A stretch of DNA of 64,000 nt from Enterococcus mundtii (GCF_002947535.1 NZ_PUAP01000017.1:82832-146831); one strand, 5' to 3'. Numbered from the stretch's first letter, positions 16,020-23,510 are shown. Made by a program: numbers and translations. Notes: generated by a model from the sequence alone, not told the origin.

Positions 16020-17150
16020 TTATAAAATGGCTTTTAATATTGCTCTCACGCCTTTTTCATCTGCAGGACGAGGATTCGTTCTCGTACAGCCATCTGCTAA
16101 GGCAGAGGTGGCAATTGCTTCTTCTTGTGTTGATACTTCTTTTGAAGACAAGCCGTATTCACTCAATGTCGCTGGCATCTCTAATTTTTCTCGCAGCTGT
16201 TTGATCATACGAATCAAATTCTGCACACCTAAACGAGGATTCTTCGTTTGCGTATTGCTTATGCAGTTTGCTAATGCCGCATATCGTTCAGCTACTTTGA
16301 TCTCGGTCACTTGACCATTTCCTAAACCACTGTTGTAAGCAATCACTTCTGGCAGTAAGATCCCATTGATCCGTCCATGTGGCACATGTAAACGAGCCCC
16401 CGCCGCATGAGCAATTCCATGATTTAGTCCTAATGAAGTCGAATTGAACGCCATCCCCGCCATACATGAAGCTAAGTGCATTTGTTCTCTTGCTTCTTTG
16501 TCTTGCCCATTTTTGTAAGCTCGCTCTAAATATTCGAAAACCAAAGCAACTACTTTCTCACATAAGGCATCTGCGACTCCATTCGCTTCTGTGGAAACGT
16601 AGGATTCAATCACATGGGTCAGCACATCCATTCCTGTATCGGCAGTGATTTTTGGTGGGACACTCATGACTAGTCCAGTGTCTAATATCGCAATATCCGG
16701 TTGGATCTCTTCTGTTACTAATGGGATCTTCAAACCTAATTCACTGATCGTGATCACTGAGAAGTTTGTCACCTCAGACCCTGTACCACTGGTTGTTGGG
16801 ATCGCAATAAATTGTTCAGTCAAAAGATCCATTGTCTTTTGCCCAAAATATTTCATTGCTTTCGCTGCATCGATTGCTGAACCACCACCGATTGCTACGA
16901 TGACTTCACTTTGAAAACTTTCCATTTCTTTGATGCCTGAAACGATCTTATCAAGTGGTGGATCAGGGACAATATCACTAAATACGTGATACTGGTCTAA
17001 ATAAGTCGTGACTTTTTCTACCATGCCGTTTTCTACCATAAATGGATCAGTAACGATGAAAACACGCTTTTCTTTGATGTTCTCAAGACTTTGTAATGCA
17101 TCTTCCCCCACAATGATCTGTGTTGAGAATTGTATATTTTCCACGAACAT
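16020..17150 (-). CDS. eutG: Iron-containing alcohol dehydrogenase EutG
   Basis: A 376-residue group III alcohol dehydrogenase reducing acetaldehyde to ethanol, which regenerates NAD+ for EutE within the compartment. The nucleotide-binding GGGSAIDAAKAM is near residue 90, and the iron-ligand region runs from DVLTHVIESYVS to GLNHGIAHAAGARLHVPHG, with the expected histidines. Length is standard. It is preceded by a 478-base leader carrying the cobalamin riboswitch, two hairpin pairs and a terminator, so it is controlled by both adenosylcobalamin and ethanolamine. Confidence 0.94.
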   Translation of the reverse strand: MFVENIQFSTQIIVGEDALQSLENIKEKRVFIVTDPFMVENGMVEKVTTYLDQYHVFSDIVPDPPLDKIVSGIKEMESFQSEVIVAIGGGSAIDAAKAMKYFGQKTMDLLTEQFIAIPTTSGTGSEVTNFSVITISELGLKIPLVTEEIQPDIAILDTGLVMSVPPKITADTGMDVLTHVIESYVSTEANGVADALCEKVVALVFEYLERAYKNGQDKEAREQMHLASCMAGMAFNSTSLGLNHGIAHAAGARLHVPHGRINGILLPEVIAYNSGLGNGQVTEIKVAERYAALANCISNTQTKNPRLGVQNLIRMIKQLREKLEMPATLSEYGLSSKEVSTQEEAIATSALADGCTRTNPRPADEKGVRAILKAIL

Positions 17151-17173
17151 TCCTCCTTAAAACCAAAATAAAA

Positions 17174-17220
17174 GAGACTTCAAACCAATGGAAATCAAAA
17201 AATCCATTTGTCTGAAGCCC
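17174..17220 (-). terminator. Terminator before eutG
   Basis: An 18-position stem (17174-17191 with 17203-17220) allowing G-U pairs, followed on the leftward strand by CUUUUAUUUUGG, directly before the eutG ribosome binding site. Its first strand overlaps hairpin P2 at 17214-17229, so EutV binding can prevent it. Confidence 0.85.
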
Positions 17221-17256
17221 CTTTGCTTCTTTTACAATCCATACAACAGCGTATGG
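17214..17256 (-). promoter_or_regulatory. Terminator-proximal hairpin pair of the eutG leader
   Basis: P1 at 17239-17256 is CCAUAC-GCUGUU-GUAUGG, and P2 at 17214-17229 is GAAGC-AAAGGG-GCUUC. The P2 loop has A1 and G4. The P1 loop keeps G4 but has G at position 1, so this site may be weaker than the others. It overlaps the eutG terminator. Confidence 0.75.
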
Positions 17257-17301
17257 TGTCTATTCTGTAAGTATTAATCAACACATGCGCTGGGAATCAG
17301 C

Positions 17302-17341
17302 AGTACCCCATTGTACTTGAAATCTCTTTCCCCATTGAAAG
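17302..17341 (-). promoter_or_regulatory. ANTAR dual hairpin inside EutX
   Basis: P1 at 17326-17341 is CUUUC-AAUGGG-GAAAG and P2 at 17302-17317 is AGUAC-AAUGGG-GUACU. Identical hexaloops with A1/G4, perfect 5-bp stems and an 8-nt linker make this the best-formed EutV site in the window. It does not overlap a terminator, consistent with a sequestration site. Confidence 0.85.
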
Positions 17342-17469
17342 ACCAGCCCAATATTCCCATACACATCATCGTGCTATGTGTGGGATTGAATCAAATATTC
17401 TTGGGCTGACTTTCAAAAAACGTCATTTTTTAGCAACACCCTGTTTTGCCTCGAAACAGTTTGCCCAAT

Positions 17470-17565
17470 AATGAAAAATAAGAAAAGACCTGACTTAAAA
17501 GCTCGAACGCTTTATCACAGTGGCGGGACCGTGCCAGCATCTCACTGGCTTCCATTCGTATCTCT
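17470..17565 (-). promoter_or_regulatory. Cobalamin riboswitch aptamer of EutX
   Basis: On the leftward strand the core GAAGCCAGUGAGAUGCUGGC, then ACGGUCCCGCCACUGUGA, then AAGUCAGG matches the cobalamin riboswitch core (GCCACUG box and a shortened B12 box). The short form resembles class II cobalamin riboswitches found before ethanolamine genes. Edges are approximate. Confidence 0.85.
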
Positions 17566-17591
17566 CATAAACATTTGATTAATCTAACAGC

Positions 17592-17620
17592 ACTTTACCA
17601 CACTGTTTGTGAAAAATCAA
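17592..17620 (-). promoter_or_regulatory. Candidate promoter of EutX
   Basis: Reading leftward, TTGATT (17615-17620) and TAAAGT (17592-17597) are separated by 17 bases, just before the riboswitch and just after the upstream gene's stop. The boxes are imperfect. Confidence 0.45.
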
Positions 17621-17628
17621 ACACTTTT

Positions 17629-18210
17629 TTATAAACCTTCTTCTTTTATCTTATGGAAGACTTTCTCTCCTCTTGTATAAAAAACATCCTCTTGCCCCAT
17701 TTGCACATTCATATAACGCGCCAACGCATAAAAATAGTCAGACAAGCGATTCACAAAAACGATCACTTCAGGATTGATCGCCGCAGTCGCACTTAAACGG
17801 ACAATATGACGTTCCCCGCGACGAGCAATCGTTCGCGCCACATGGATCATGCTCGCACCTTGACAGCCACCTGGTAAAATAAATCGTTCGATATCCGGTG
17901 ATTGCTGTGTATAAAAATCAATCCGTTCTTCCAACCAAGTAACACTTTCTTTCTGGACTTTAAGCGGTCGTCCATCTTCCAAGACCGTTGATAAATCAGT
18001 TCCTACATCGAATAATAGTTGTTGTAGTTCTTCCAACTCTTTCTTAAAAACGTCTTGTTCTTTTGACAATTGACTGATCGTATAGCCCAACCATGAGTTC
18101 AATTCATCAATCGTCCCATAACTTTCCACACGATCTGAATCTTTCGATACACTATGACCACCAACTAATTTTGTCATTCCTTTGTCGCCTGTTTTCGTGT
18201 AGATTTTCAT
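17629..18210 (-). CDS. pduO: PduO-type ATP:cob(I)alamin adenosyltransferase
   Basis: A 193-residue enzyme that attaches the adenosyl group of ATP to cob(I)alamin, making the cofactor for EutBC. The PduO-type N-terminal ATP loop MKIYTKTGDKGMTKLVGG is present, and the family signature appears as ARTIARRGERHIV (about 127-139), followed by VNRLSDYFYALARYMN. Length is standard for the PduO/BtuR-2 class. Its start overlaps the eutP stop by 4 bases, so the two are translationally coupled. It is distinct in sequence from the EutT-like protein at 5820-6395. Confidence 0.93.
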   Translation of the reverse strand: MKIYTKTGDKGMTKLVGGHSVSKDSDRVESYGTIDELNSWLGYTISQLSKEQDVFKKELEELQQLLFDVGTDLSTVLEDGRPLKVQKESVTWLEERIDFYTQQSPDIERFILPGGCQGASMIHVARTIARRGERHIVRLSATAAINPEVIVFVNRLSDYFYALARYMNVQMGQEDVFYTRGEKVFHKIKEEGL

Positions 18211-18644
18211 GATTCTCCTCCTAAGTATTCGATCAATTCTGCTAGTCCTGTTTTTTCGACTGATGAGACTTCAAACAGCTTCGTTGCTCCAGCTGCAAGC
18301 AACTGCTCACGTACACGCGCCAACTCTTTTTCATCCTGGACTAAATCAACTTTGGTCATGATCCCGATCACTTCTTTTGGAAAGATATGCCCAAAGCCTG
18401 GTGAAAAAATCTGTTCCTGGTCTAATGCACTTTGCACCAAACCAATCACTTCCGCTTCTGCCGCTGTCACAGTCAAAGCAGAGTAGTATTGGCGATGTAG
18501 AATAAATTCCCCCGGTGTATCGATCATCTCAGGATGAAATTCTACCGCTTGGGTTTTGTCGTAAACGATTGCTTCTCCTCGTAAAGCTTGACAAAGAGTA
18601 GTCTTCCCACAACCGATCGCCCCCATTAAAATGATTCTCTTCAT
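18207..18644 (-). CDS. eutP: Ethanolamine utilization P-loop protein EutP
   Basis: A 145-residue Ras-like P-loop protein. Motifs are GAIGCGKTTL (Walker A, residues 8-17), DTPGE (switch) and TKVD (base recognition). EutP is a GTPase-like protein also reported as an acetate kinase in ethanolamine growth elsewhere; its role here is inferred. It is the first gene of the cluster, behind its own promoter (18751-18779) and EutV-responsive leader. Confidence 0.92.
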   Translation of the reverse strand: MKRIILMGAIGCGKTTLCQALRGEAIVYDKTQAVEFHPEMIDTPGEFILHRQYYSALTVTAAEAEVIGLVQSALDQEQIFSPGFGHIFPKEVIGIMTKVDLVQDEKELARVREQLLAAGATKLFEVSSVEKTGLAELIEYLGGES

Positions 18645-18666
18645 TTACCTCTCCTCCATAAAAAAA

Positions 18667-18702
18667 GCCTAAAAAAGCAGAAAAAGCTCTACTTTTTTAG
18701 GC
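18667..18702 (-). terminator. eutP leader terminator
   Basis: GCCTAAAAAAG(T/C)AG strands at 18667-18680 and 18689-18702 form a 14-position stem with a U-run (TTTTTTTATGG) on the leftward strand, directly before the GGAGGAG site of eutP. Its first strand overlaps hairpin P2. Confidence 0.88.
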
Positions 18703-18739
18703 GTCATTGCCGTATCCATACGCACACATCGTTGTGTGC
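18700..18739 (-). promoter_or_regulatory. ANTAR dual hairpin of the eutP leader
   Basis: P1 at 18722-18739 is GCACAC-AACGAU-GUGUGC. P2 at 18700-18711 is GGC-AAUGAC-GCC. Both hexaloops have A1 and G4. The P2 stem is only 3 bp but is all G-C and overlaps the terminator start as in the other leaders. The linker is 10 nt. Confidence 0.8.
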
Positions 18740-18750
18740 TTCTTTTCACC

Positions 18751-18779
18751 AGTGTAATCGCTTATTTCAAGTTTGTCAA
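18751..18779 (-). promoter_or_regulatory. Promoter of eutP
   Basis: Leftward strand TTGACA (18774-18779), a 17-base spacer, and TACACT (18751-18756). The transcript would start near 18744, just upstream of the dual hairpin. This is the best sigma-A match in the gap. Confidence 0.75.
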
Positions 18780-18821
18780 AATAAATCTTGCTCTATAATA
18801 ACGAAAAACAATGAAAAATCT

Positions 18822-18851
18822 ATTATATCATGTACATAAATTTGAAGTTAA
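18822..18851 (-). promoter_or_regulatory. Candidate second leftward promoter overlapping a palindrome
   Basis: Leftward strand TGATATAAT (extended -10, TATAAT at 18822-18827) lies 18 bases from TTAACT, which is part of the first GAAGTTAACTTC palindrome (18844-18855). If active it would read into the eutP leader. The -35 match is poor. Confidence 0.4.
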
Positions 18852-18934
18852 CTTCTAATTTACGGTAAAAAAAACATTTTTTTGAAGTTAACTTCAAATT
18901 TAATGAAAATAATGATTTTTTTGAAGTTAACTTC
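18844..18934. repeat. Three phased copies of the palindrome GAAGTTAACTTC
   Basis: Identical 12-bp perfect palindromes at 18844-18855, 18884-18895 and 18923-18934, with centres 40 and 39 bp apart, about four helical turns. Copies two and three extend to TTTGAAGTTAACTTCAAAT. The third overlaps the -35 region of the ATPase gene promoter and the first overlaps a candidate leftward promoter. They look like operator sites for one dimeric regulator. The binding protein is unknown. Confidence 0.85.
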
Positions 18935-18948
18935 AAATATGGTATACT
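18921..18948 (+). promoter_or_regulatory. Promoter of the DUF4143 ATPase gene
   Basis: TTGAAG (18921-18926), a 16-base spacer, and TATACT (18943-18948). The -35 element lies inside the third palindrome, so occupancy there should block transcription. Confidence 0.65.
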
Positions 18949-18983
18949 TACACCAACAATAGGATATTGGAGGAGGGATACCT

Positions 18984-20177
18984 TTGTTTCAACGACCTGA
19001 TTATTTAAATCAATTGATCGATTTACAGAACACTGATTTCATCAAAATCATTACTGGCGTTAGACGGTCTGGTAAATCTGTGTTACTTATGCTCTACCAA
19101 CGCTATTTATTGGAACAGGGTGTGGAACCAAATCATATTATTTATATCAATTTTGAATCATTCAATTATCAAGTAGTCACAGATGCAGAGAAGTTTAGGG
19201 ACGTGTTAGCACCATTGATTCCTCAAGATGAAGAAAAAGTATATTTTTTATTTGATGAGATCCAGCTTGTCGATGGATGGCAGCGTGTCGTCAATGGCAT
19301 AAAAACTAGCTTTAATTGCGAGCTAGTCATCACTGGTTCAAATGCGAATATGTTATCTGGAGAACTTGCCACTTTACTTAGTGGCCGATACATTGAGATT
19401 CCTATCTATCCCTTGTCGTTTGATGAATTTTTAGCTGTTAAGGACATTGCAAAAGACTCTCGGTTTGTTGATCAAGCATATCAGGAATATGAACAATATG
19501 GTGGTTTTCCCAGTGTAGTATTAGCTGATGAGAGAATCAAAGATACGATTTTATCAGGGATCTTTGATACGATCGTCCTGAACGATGTTGCCTTGCGTGC
19601 CGGTGTAAAAGATGCAACAGTGTTAAAAGCACTGATTCGTTTTTTATCAGACAATGTTGGCCAACTCGTCAATGCGTCAAGAATTGCGAACACATTAAAA
19701 AGTGAAGGAATCACAACGAGCACGCATACCATCAATCGCTACTTAGACCTATTGGAACATGGTTATCTCTTTTATCGTGCACAACAGTATGATATTAGAG
19801 GGCGAGAATATTTAAGAACGAATGGAAAATATTTCATTATTGATTCTGGACTTCGCAGAAATGCGGTAGGAAGAAAAGACGGTAATTATAGTAATCGTTT
19901 AGAAAATATCGTTTACGTCGAGTTGCTAAGACGAGGTTATCTAGTAGATGTTGGACGTCTTGACAATCAAGAAATCGATTTTGTTGCAAAAAAACTAGAT
20001 GAAACACTCTATATCCAAGTGACCTATGAACTTCCCAAAAATAATCGTGAGACTGATAACTTACTTCACATCAAAGATAATCATAAAAAAATAGTGATTA
20101 CCGGTAAATATTATGAGATCAAACAAGTAGATGGTATTCCGATTCAATACATCGTGGACTGGTTACTTGATAAATAA
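18984..20177 (+). CDS. AAA-type ATPase with DUF4143 C-terminal domain
   Basis: A 397-residue solitary ATPase of unknown cellular role, started by TTG behind a strong GGAGGAGGG site. The N-terminal ATPase has Walker A GVRRSGKSVLL (about 25-35), Walker B VYFLFDEIQL (about 90-99) and a sensor-like ITGSNANML. Residues about 200-390 are the DUF4143 region: a winged-helix-like part, then a PD-(D/E)XK-like fold with NQEIDFVA and IQVTYEL, where the usual lysine position carries Thr. The gene is flanked by three operators and its own terminator. Similar genes are common in gut bacteria and often move between genomes. Function is not known. Confidence 0.88.
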   Translation: MFQRPDYLNQLIDLQNTDFIKIITGVRRSGKSVLLMLYQRYLLEQGVEPNHIIYINFESFNYQVVTDAEKFRDVLAPLIPQDEEKVYFLFDEIQLVDGWQRVVNGIKTSFNCELVITGSNANMLSGELATLLSGRYIEIPIYPLSFDEFLAVKDIAKDSRFVDQAYQEYEQYGGFPSVVLADERIKDTILSGIFDTIVLNDVALRAGVKDATVLKALIRFLSDNVGQLVNASRIANTLKSEGITTSTHTINRYLDLLEHGYLFYRAQQYDIRGREYLRTNGKYFIIDSGLRRNAVGRKDGNYSNRLENIVYVELLRRGYLVDVGRLDNQEIDFVAKKLDETLYIQVTYELPKNNRETDNLLHIKDNHKKIVITGKYYEIKQVDGIPIQYIVDWLLDK

Positions 20178-20198
20178 GCAGCTCAGCTAAATAAACGA

Positions 20199-20241
20199 AC
20201 GCCTAGCAAAGCAATCACTAATGACTACTTTGCTAGGCGTA
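20199..20241. terminator. Hairpin terminator after the DUF4143 ATPase
   Basis: CGCCTAGCAAAG (20200-20211) pairs perfectly with CTTTGCTAGGCG (20228-20239). The flanking T-tracts are short (TATTTACTT), so efficiency is uncertain. It separates this rightward gene from the leftward gene at 20292. Confidence 0.7.
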
Positions 20242-20291
20242 TTTACTTACTCATAAACTTTAATCCTTTAGCATCAAACTTCTTTTACTTC

Positions 20292-21194
20292 CTAACGCAC
20301 GATCGAGCGTGACATCATCGCGATCGTATGACGATTTCCACGGATCGCACGGCTCATCGCCATGATATTTTCTACCGGAGCGATTCCAGAATAGCCGGCA
20401 TCGCCGATATGTTGGATATCTACACCACAAATTTTATTTTGGATCGCAATTTGTTTGATCGTGTCTGAATCGGATGATTCTTGGCTAGTACCAATTGCTG
20501 ACATCACTAGCGCGCCCGCCGCATGGATCACTTTGACCGCCGCTTTTAATTCGACATCATCAAACCCTGGAACCGTTCCTACCGCAGGAACTAAGATCAC
20601 ATCCGCGCCTGCTTCAATGAAAGACTTGATTGCTTCTAGATCTGCTACTGGTTCATCGACTCCCGCACCATGCATTTTTCCAGCGATGATCATGCCACCA
20701 AAGTATTCTTTTGCCATTGAGATTGCTTTTGTAATGGCATCATTGGTGACACCACTTCCTGGATTTCCTGTCAAACAGATAAAATCTAATCCCTGTTTTT
20801 TGGCTGCTTCCATTGTTTCACGAGTCGCTTGACGCCCCGCTGGGATATCAAGGCGATCTTCTGCCATCTTCGCCTCTAAATCAACCGGTTCAAGGTTCGC
20901 ACCAATCGGTCTGCCGACTACTTTTCGTAACGTTTGAATGATCGGCTCTTCTTCCTTACCTTTCAAACCTGAAACGACTGGTTCTAATGCATCAAAAGCA
21001 TTCAATAAAATCAAATCAGCGCCATACGCACGAGCAATTTCAGAGTTGGTCACATCTTCAATATTACTGTCCCGGATGACCACATTTTCTGAACAAATCA
21101 CACGTCCTTCACTTGCTTTGATCGATTGTTTCAATTCTGCCCCAGTCATTGTCATGATCTCTGATGTTTGAGCGCTAATAAATCGTTTCACCAT
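20292..21194 (-). CDS. TIM-barrel protein of unknown function linked to a PTS IIC gene
   Basis: A 300-residue protein in an operon with a cellobiose-type PTS permease, 12 bases downstream of it. The alternating pattern (DFICLTGNPGSGVTND, MIIAGKMHGAGVD, ADVILVPAVGTVPGF) indicates a beta/alpha barrel with phosphate-binding-like glycine loops late in the barrel. Relatives are annotated variously as PEP-mutase-like or, I think wrongly, as HAD hydrolases. No HAD DxDxT motif is present. It may act on the sugar phosphate delivered by the PTS. The reaction is unknown. Confidence 0.6.
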   Translation of the reverse strand: MVKRFISAQTSEIMTMTGAELKQSIKASEGRVICSENVVIRDSNIEDVTNSEIARAYGADLILLNAFDALEPVVSGLKGKEEEPIIQTLRKVVGRPIGANLEPVDLEAKMAEDRLDIPAGRQATRETMEAAKKQGLDFICLTGNPGSGVTNDAITKAISMAKEYFGGMIIAGKMHGAGVDEPVADLEAIKSFIEAGADVILVPAVGTVPGFDDVELKAAVKVIHAAGALVMSAIGTSQESSDSDTIKQIAIQNKICGVDIQHIGDAGYSGIAPVENIMAMSRAIRGNRHTIAMMSRSIVR

Positions 21195-21206
21195 GTTATT
21201 TCCTCC

Positions 21207-22490
21207 TTAAATTTCTTGCATTTCATTCATGCGGTTTTGTTTTTCCATCACTCCGAAGAATGGTAAATAAATCAAAATATTCAAAATCAAGCAAATGATT
21301 TGGATAATTGAACCTGAGATATGCCCCCCTGTAGCTAGAAAACCTGAGATGACAGGAGGCATGGTCCAAGGAACAGCAATTCCTACCGTTCCGTGAACAA
21401 AACCAAGGGACATCGCAAAATACGTCACCACAGCATTGACCATCGGTGCCAAAATAAATGGAATCAACAACGTAACATTCAACACGATCGGCATCCCAAA
21501 CATTGCCGGTTCATTGATATTGAATATACCTGGTGTCAATGTCAAAGGAACCATCGTTTTTGTCATTTTCGACGAATTTTTTCTCAAGCCAACGATTGCT
21601 GCCGCAATTACTAAACCTAGCGTAGCTCCTCCGCCACCCATATAAACAAAGTTTTCCATGAAAGGTTGTGTAATGATATGTGGTAATTTCTCACCAGCTT
21701 CTACTGCTACACGGTTCGCATCCGTATTCATCAACCAGATCGGCATGATGACAGAATTCACGACATTGGCGCCGTGGATACCCATGAACCAAAACAGGGA
21801 AACTAAGAAGATCGATACTAACGTACCACCCAATGTCCCACCAAGTAATCCTAGAGGACCACCAAAGATTTCCATCAACAGTTGGTGAATGTTTCCTGAA
21901 CCCCAATCAGTCATTTGAAATACTGCATAAATGACCAGCCAAAAAGTAAGAATCGATGCTCCTGGGATCAGAGCAGAGAAACTTTTCGCAACAGCTGGCT
22001 GGACAGAATCCGGCAAACGGACTTGGATGTTGTGATCAATAAACCATTTGAAAATCAATGTCGAAATAATTGCAATGACCATTGCCACAAAAAGTCCTTG
22101 CGCACCCATAAATGCAGTGGGAATTCCAACACCGTCATCTGATACGAGATTCGGTGTGACTAGTAAAAAAGAAGAAATAGAAATGATGCCCGCAGATACT
22201 CCGTCTTTGTCATACTGAACAGCCAATGCATTCGCAATTCCAAAAGCCGCAACGAGACCCATGATCCCAAAACTAGCCGTGACACCTTTATTCAAATAAG
22301 CATCAATCCCATTCGCACTTAAGAAATCAGTCCAAGCATCCACTGGAAATGAGGAAATAATCAAAAACAGTGATCCCGTAATGATCAGTGGTAAAGCTAA
22401 GGTAATACCATTTCGAATCGCAATCAAAATCTTATTGTTCGAAACTTTTGCAGCAATCGGCAACATCTTATTATTTATAAACTCGTTCAT
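21207..22490 (-). CDS. PTS IIC permease, cellobiose/lichenan (CelB) family
   Basis: A 427-residue membrane component of a lactose/cellobiose-type phosphotransferase system. About ten hydrophobic segments are visible. The family signatures include NNKILIAIRNGITLALPLII near the start, FMGIHGANVVNSVIMPIW in the middle and NINEPAMFGMPIVLN in the substrate region. No IIA or IIB gene is nearby, so it must borrow these from elsewhere or the set is split. It is probably controlled by the divergent GntR/UTRA regulator; the promoter is at 22562-22590. Confidence 0.9.
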   Translation of the reverse strand: MNEFINNKMLPIAAKVSNNKILIAIRNGITLALPLIITGSLFLIISSFPVDAWTDFLSANGIDAYLNKGVTASFGIMGLVAAFGIANALAVQYDKDGVSAGIISISSFLLVTPNLVSDDGVGIPTAFMGAQGLFVAMVIAIISTLIFKWFIDHNIQVRLPDSVQPAVAKSFSALIPGASILTFWLVIYAVFQMTDWGSGNIHQLLMEIFGGPLGLLGGTLGGTLVSIFLVSLFWFMGIHGANVVNSVIMPIWLMNTDANRVAVEAGEKLPHIITQPFMENFVYMGGGGATLGLVIAAAIVGLRKNSSKMTKTMVPLTLTPGIFNINEPAMFGMPIVLNVTLLIPFILAPMVNAVVTYFAMSLGFVHGTVGIAVPWTMPPVISGFLATGGHISGSIIQIICLILNILIYLPFFGVMEKQNRMNEMQEI

Positions 22491-22561
22491 CTTTATCTTC
22501 TCCTATCTTATCAATGGTGGCGCTACTTTCGATTTCCCAAAAATAGCATTTCTTACCACGT

Positions 22562-22590
22562 ACTATAGCGGAAAAATAAAGCCCTTACAA
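22562..22590 (-). promoter_or_regulatory. Promoter of the PTS IIC operon
   Basis: Leftward strand TTGTAA (22585-22590), a 17-base spacer, and TATAGT (22562-22567). Confidence 0.55.
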
Positions 22591-22700
22591 ACCGCAAAAT
22601 GAAAGATAATTTAATTTTTATAATCAAATTTTAATTTAAAATAGGTACATGTCGCTGTTGAGCTAAAATTAAGTGCTAAATCCGCCATCTAAGAAGAAAC

Positions 22701-22722
22701 TGGTATGATATAATACATACCA
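22701..22722 (+). promoter_or_regulatory. GntR operator overlapping an extended -10 promoter
   Basis: TGGTATG (22701-22707) and CATACCA (22716-22722) form a 7-bp inverted repeat with 8 bases between, enclosing TGATATAAT, an extended -10 box (TATAAT 22709-22714). TGGTAT-type half sites are usual for UTRA-domain GntR regulators. The arrangement implies autorepression of the regulator gene at 22780. Confidence 0.65.
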
Positions 22723-22779
22723 AATAGCAAAGAATAAATTTTTCCTCATGATTATTTATAGAAAGGCAAGGAAGTAAAT

Positions 22780-23499
22780 TTGAGTAAATATGAACAACTA
22801 TCGAATCTGATTCTCGAACGTATCCATCAAGGAGCGTATCCTCCCGATTCCTTTCTTCCAAGTGAACGAAAATTAATGGCAGAATTCGGTGTGACACGTG
22901 ACACGATCCGTTCAGCATTAAAAAGTTTAGAATCCACAGGGTATATCGAAAAAATACCTGCACGAGGCAGTAAAGTGCTTGCCCATGACAAAATCGATTT
23001 TTTTGTTAGTGATCTGTCAGGAACTTCAGAAAAATATCATTCCGAAAATCATTCCTTCAACACAGAGATCTTGTCATTGAAAAAAATTATCGTGGACGAG
23101 CAACTTAGAGAAAACTCCGGTTTTAGTTTAGGTGAATCCGTCTGGTATTTGCTGCGTCGCCGCTTGTTGAATGGTCGTGCGTTGATTCTAGAAGTAGATT
23201 ATTTGCGCACCACTGTTGTTCCAGATCTAACCAAAGAAATCATCAACCAATCGCTATATCGTTACCTTGAAAATCAGTTGCATTTGAAATTGAACTGTTC
23301 AAAAAAAGAAATTTCTGTTGAGAATATCACCACTCCGATCGCACAATATTTAGATTTAGGAAAACATGACAAAAACATCTTTGTTGTTAGGAATTGGGCA
23401 TATTTGACTGATTATACCCACTTTCAATACACAGAAAGCTGGCATCAAGTCGACTCATTCAAATTCGTTTTGTTGGCTGATCGACCGATGAATCACTAA
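22780..23499 (+). CDS. GntR-family transcription regulator with UTRA domain
   Basis: A 239-residue regulator started by TTG behind AAGGAAG. The N-terminal winged helix has the GntR signature LPSERKLMAEFGVTRDTIRS-like stretch (residues about 25-50, here FLPSERKLMAEFGVTRD). Residues about 90-235 are a UTRA ligand domain with GESVWYLLRRRLLNGRALIL and YTESWHQVDSFKF. It is divergent from the PTS IIC operon and probably senses the incoming sugar phosphate, controlling that operon and itself. Confidence 0.92.
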   Translation: MSKYEQLSNLILERIHQGAYPPDSFLPSERKLMAEFGVTRDTIRSALKSLESTGYIEKIPARGSKVLAHDKIDFFVSDLSGTSEKYHSENHSFNTEILSLKKIIVDEQLRENSGFSLGESVWYLLRRRLLNGRALILEVDYLRTTVVPDLTKEIINQSLYRYLENQLHLKLNCSKKEISVENITTPIAQYLDLGKHDKNIFVVRNWAYLTDYTHFQYTESWHQVDSFKFVLLADRPMNH

Positions 23500-23510
23500 T
23501 TAAGTAAAAT

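Larger units (their letters stand above)
17166..17590 (-). ncRNA. eutX: EutX-type regulatory RNA / eutG leader
   Basis: The 478-base gap between the adenosyltransferase gene and eutG encodes, in leftward order, a likely promoter (TTGATT-17-TAAAGT, 17592-17620), a cobalamin riboswitch, a hairpin (17428-17460) followed by a U-run, a long pairing region, a perfect ANTAR dual hairpin (17302-17341), a second hairpin pair (17214-17256) and a terminator (17174-17220). In E. faecalis the corresponding RNA, EutX, sequesters EutV when adenosylcobalamin is scarce and is shortened when it is present. Identity is by position and parts. The 5' and 3' ends are inferred. Confidence 0.82.

Noticed and set aside
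18844..18934. Three short repeats as a CRISPR array
   Set aside because: The 12-bp units are perfect palindromes, the AT-rich spacers are not unique foreign-like sequences, no cas genes are present, and they sit at promoters.
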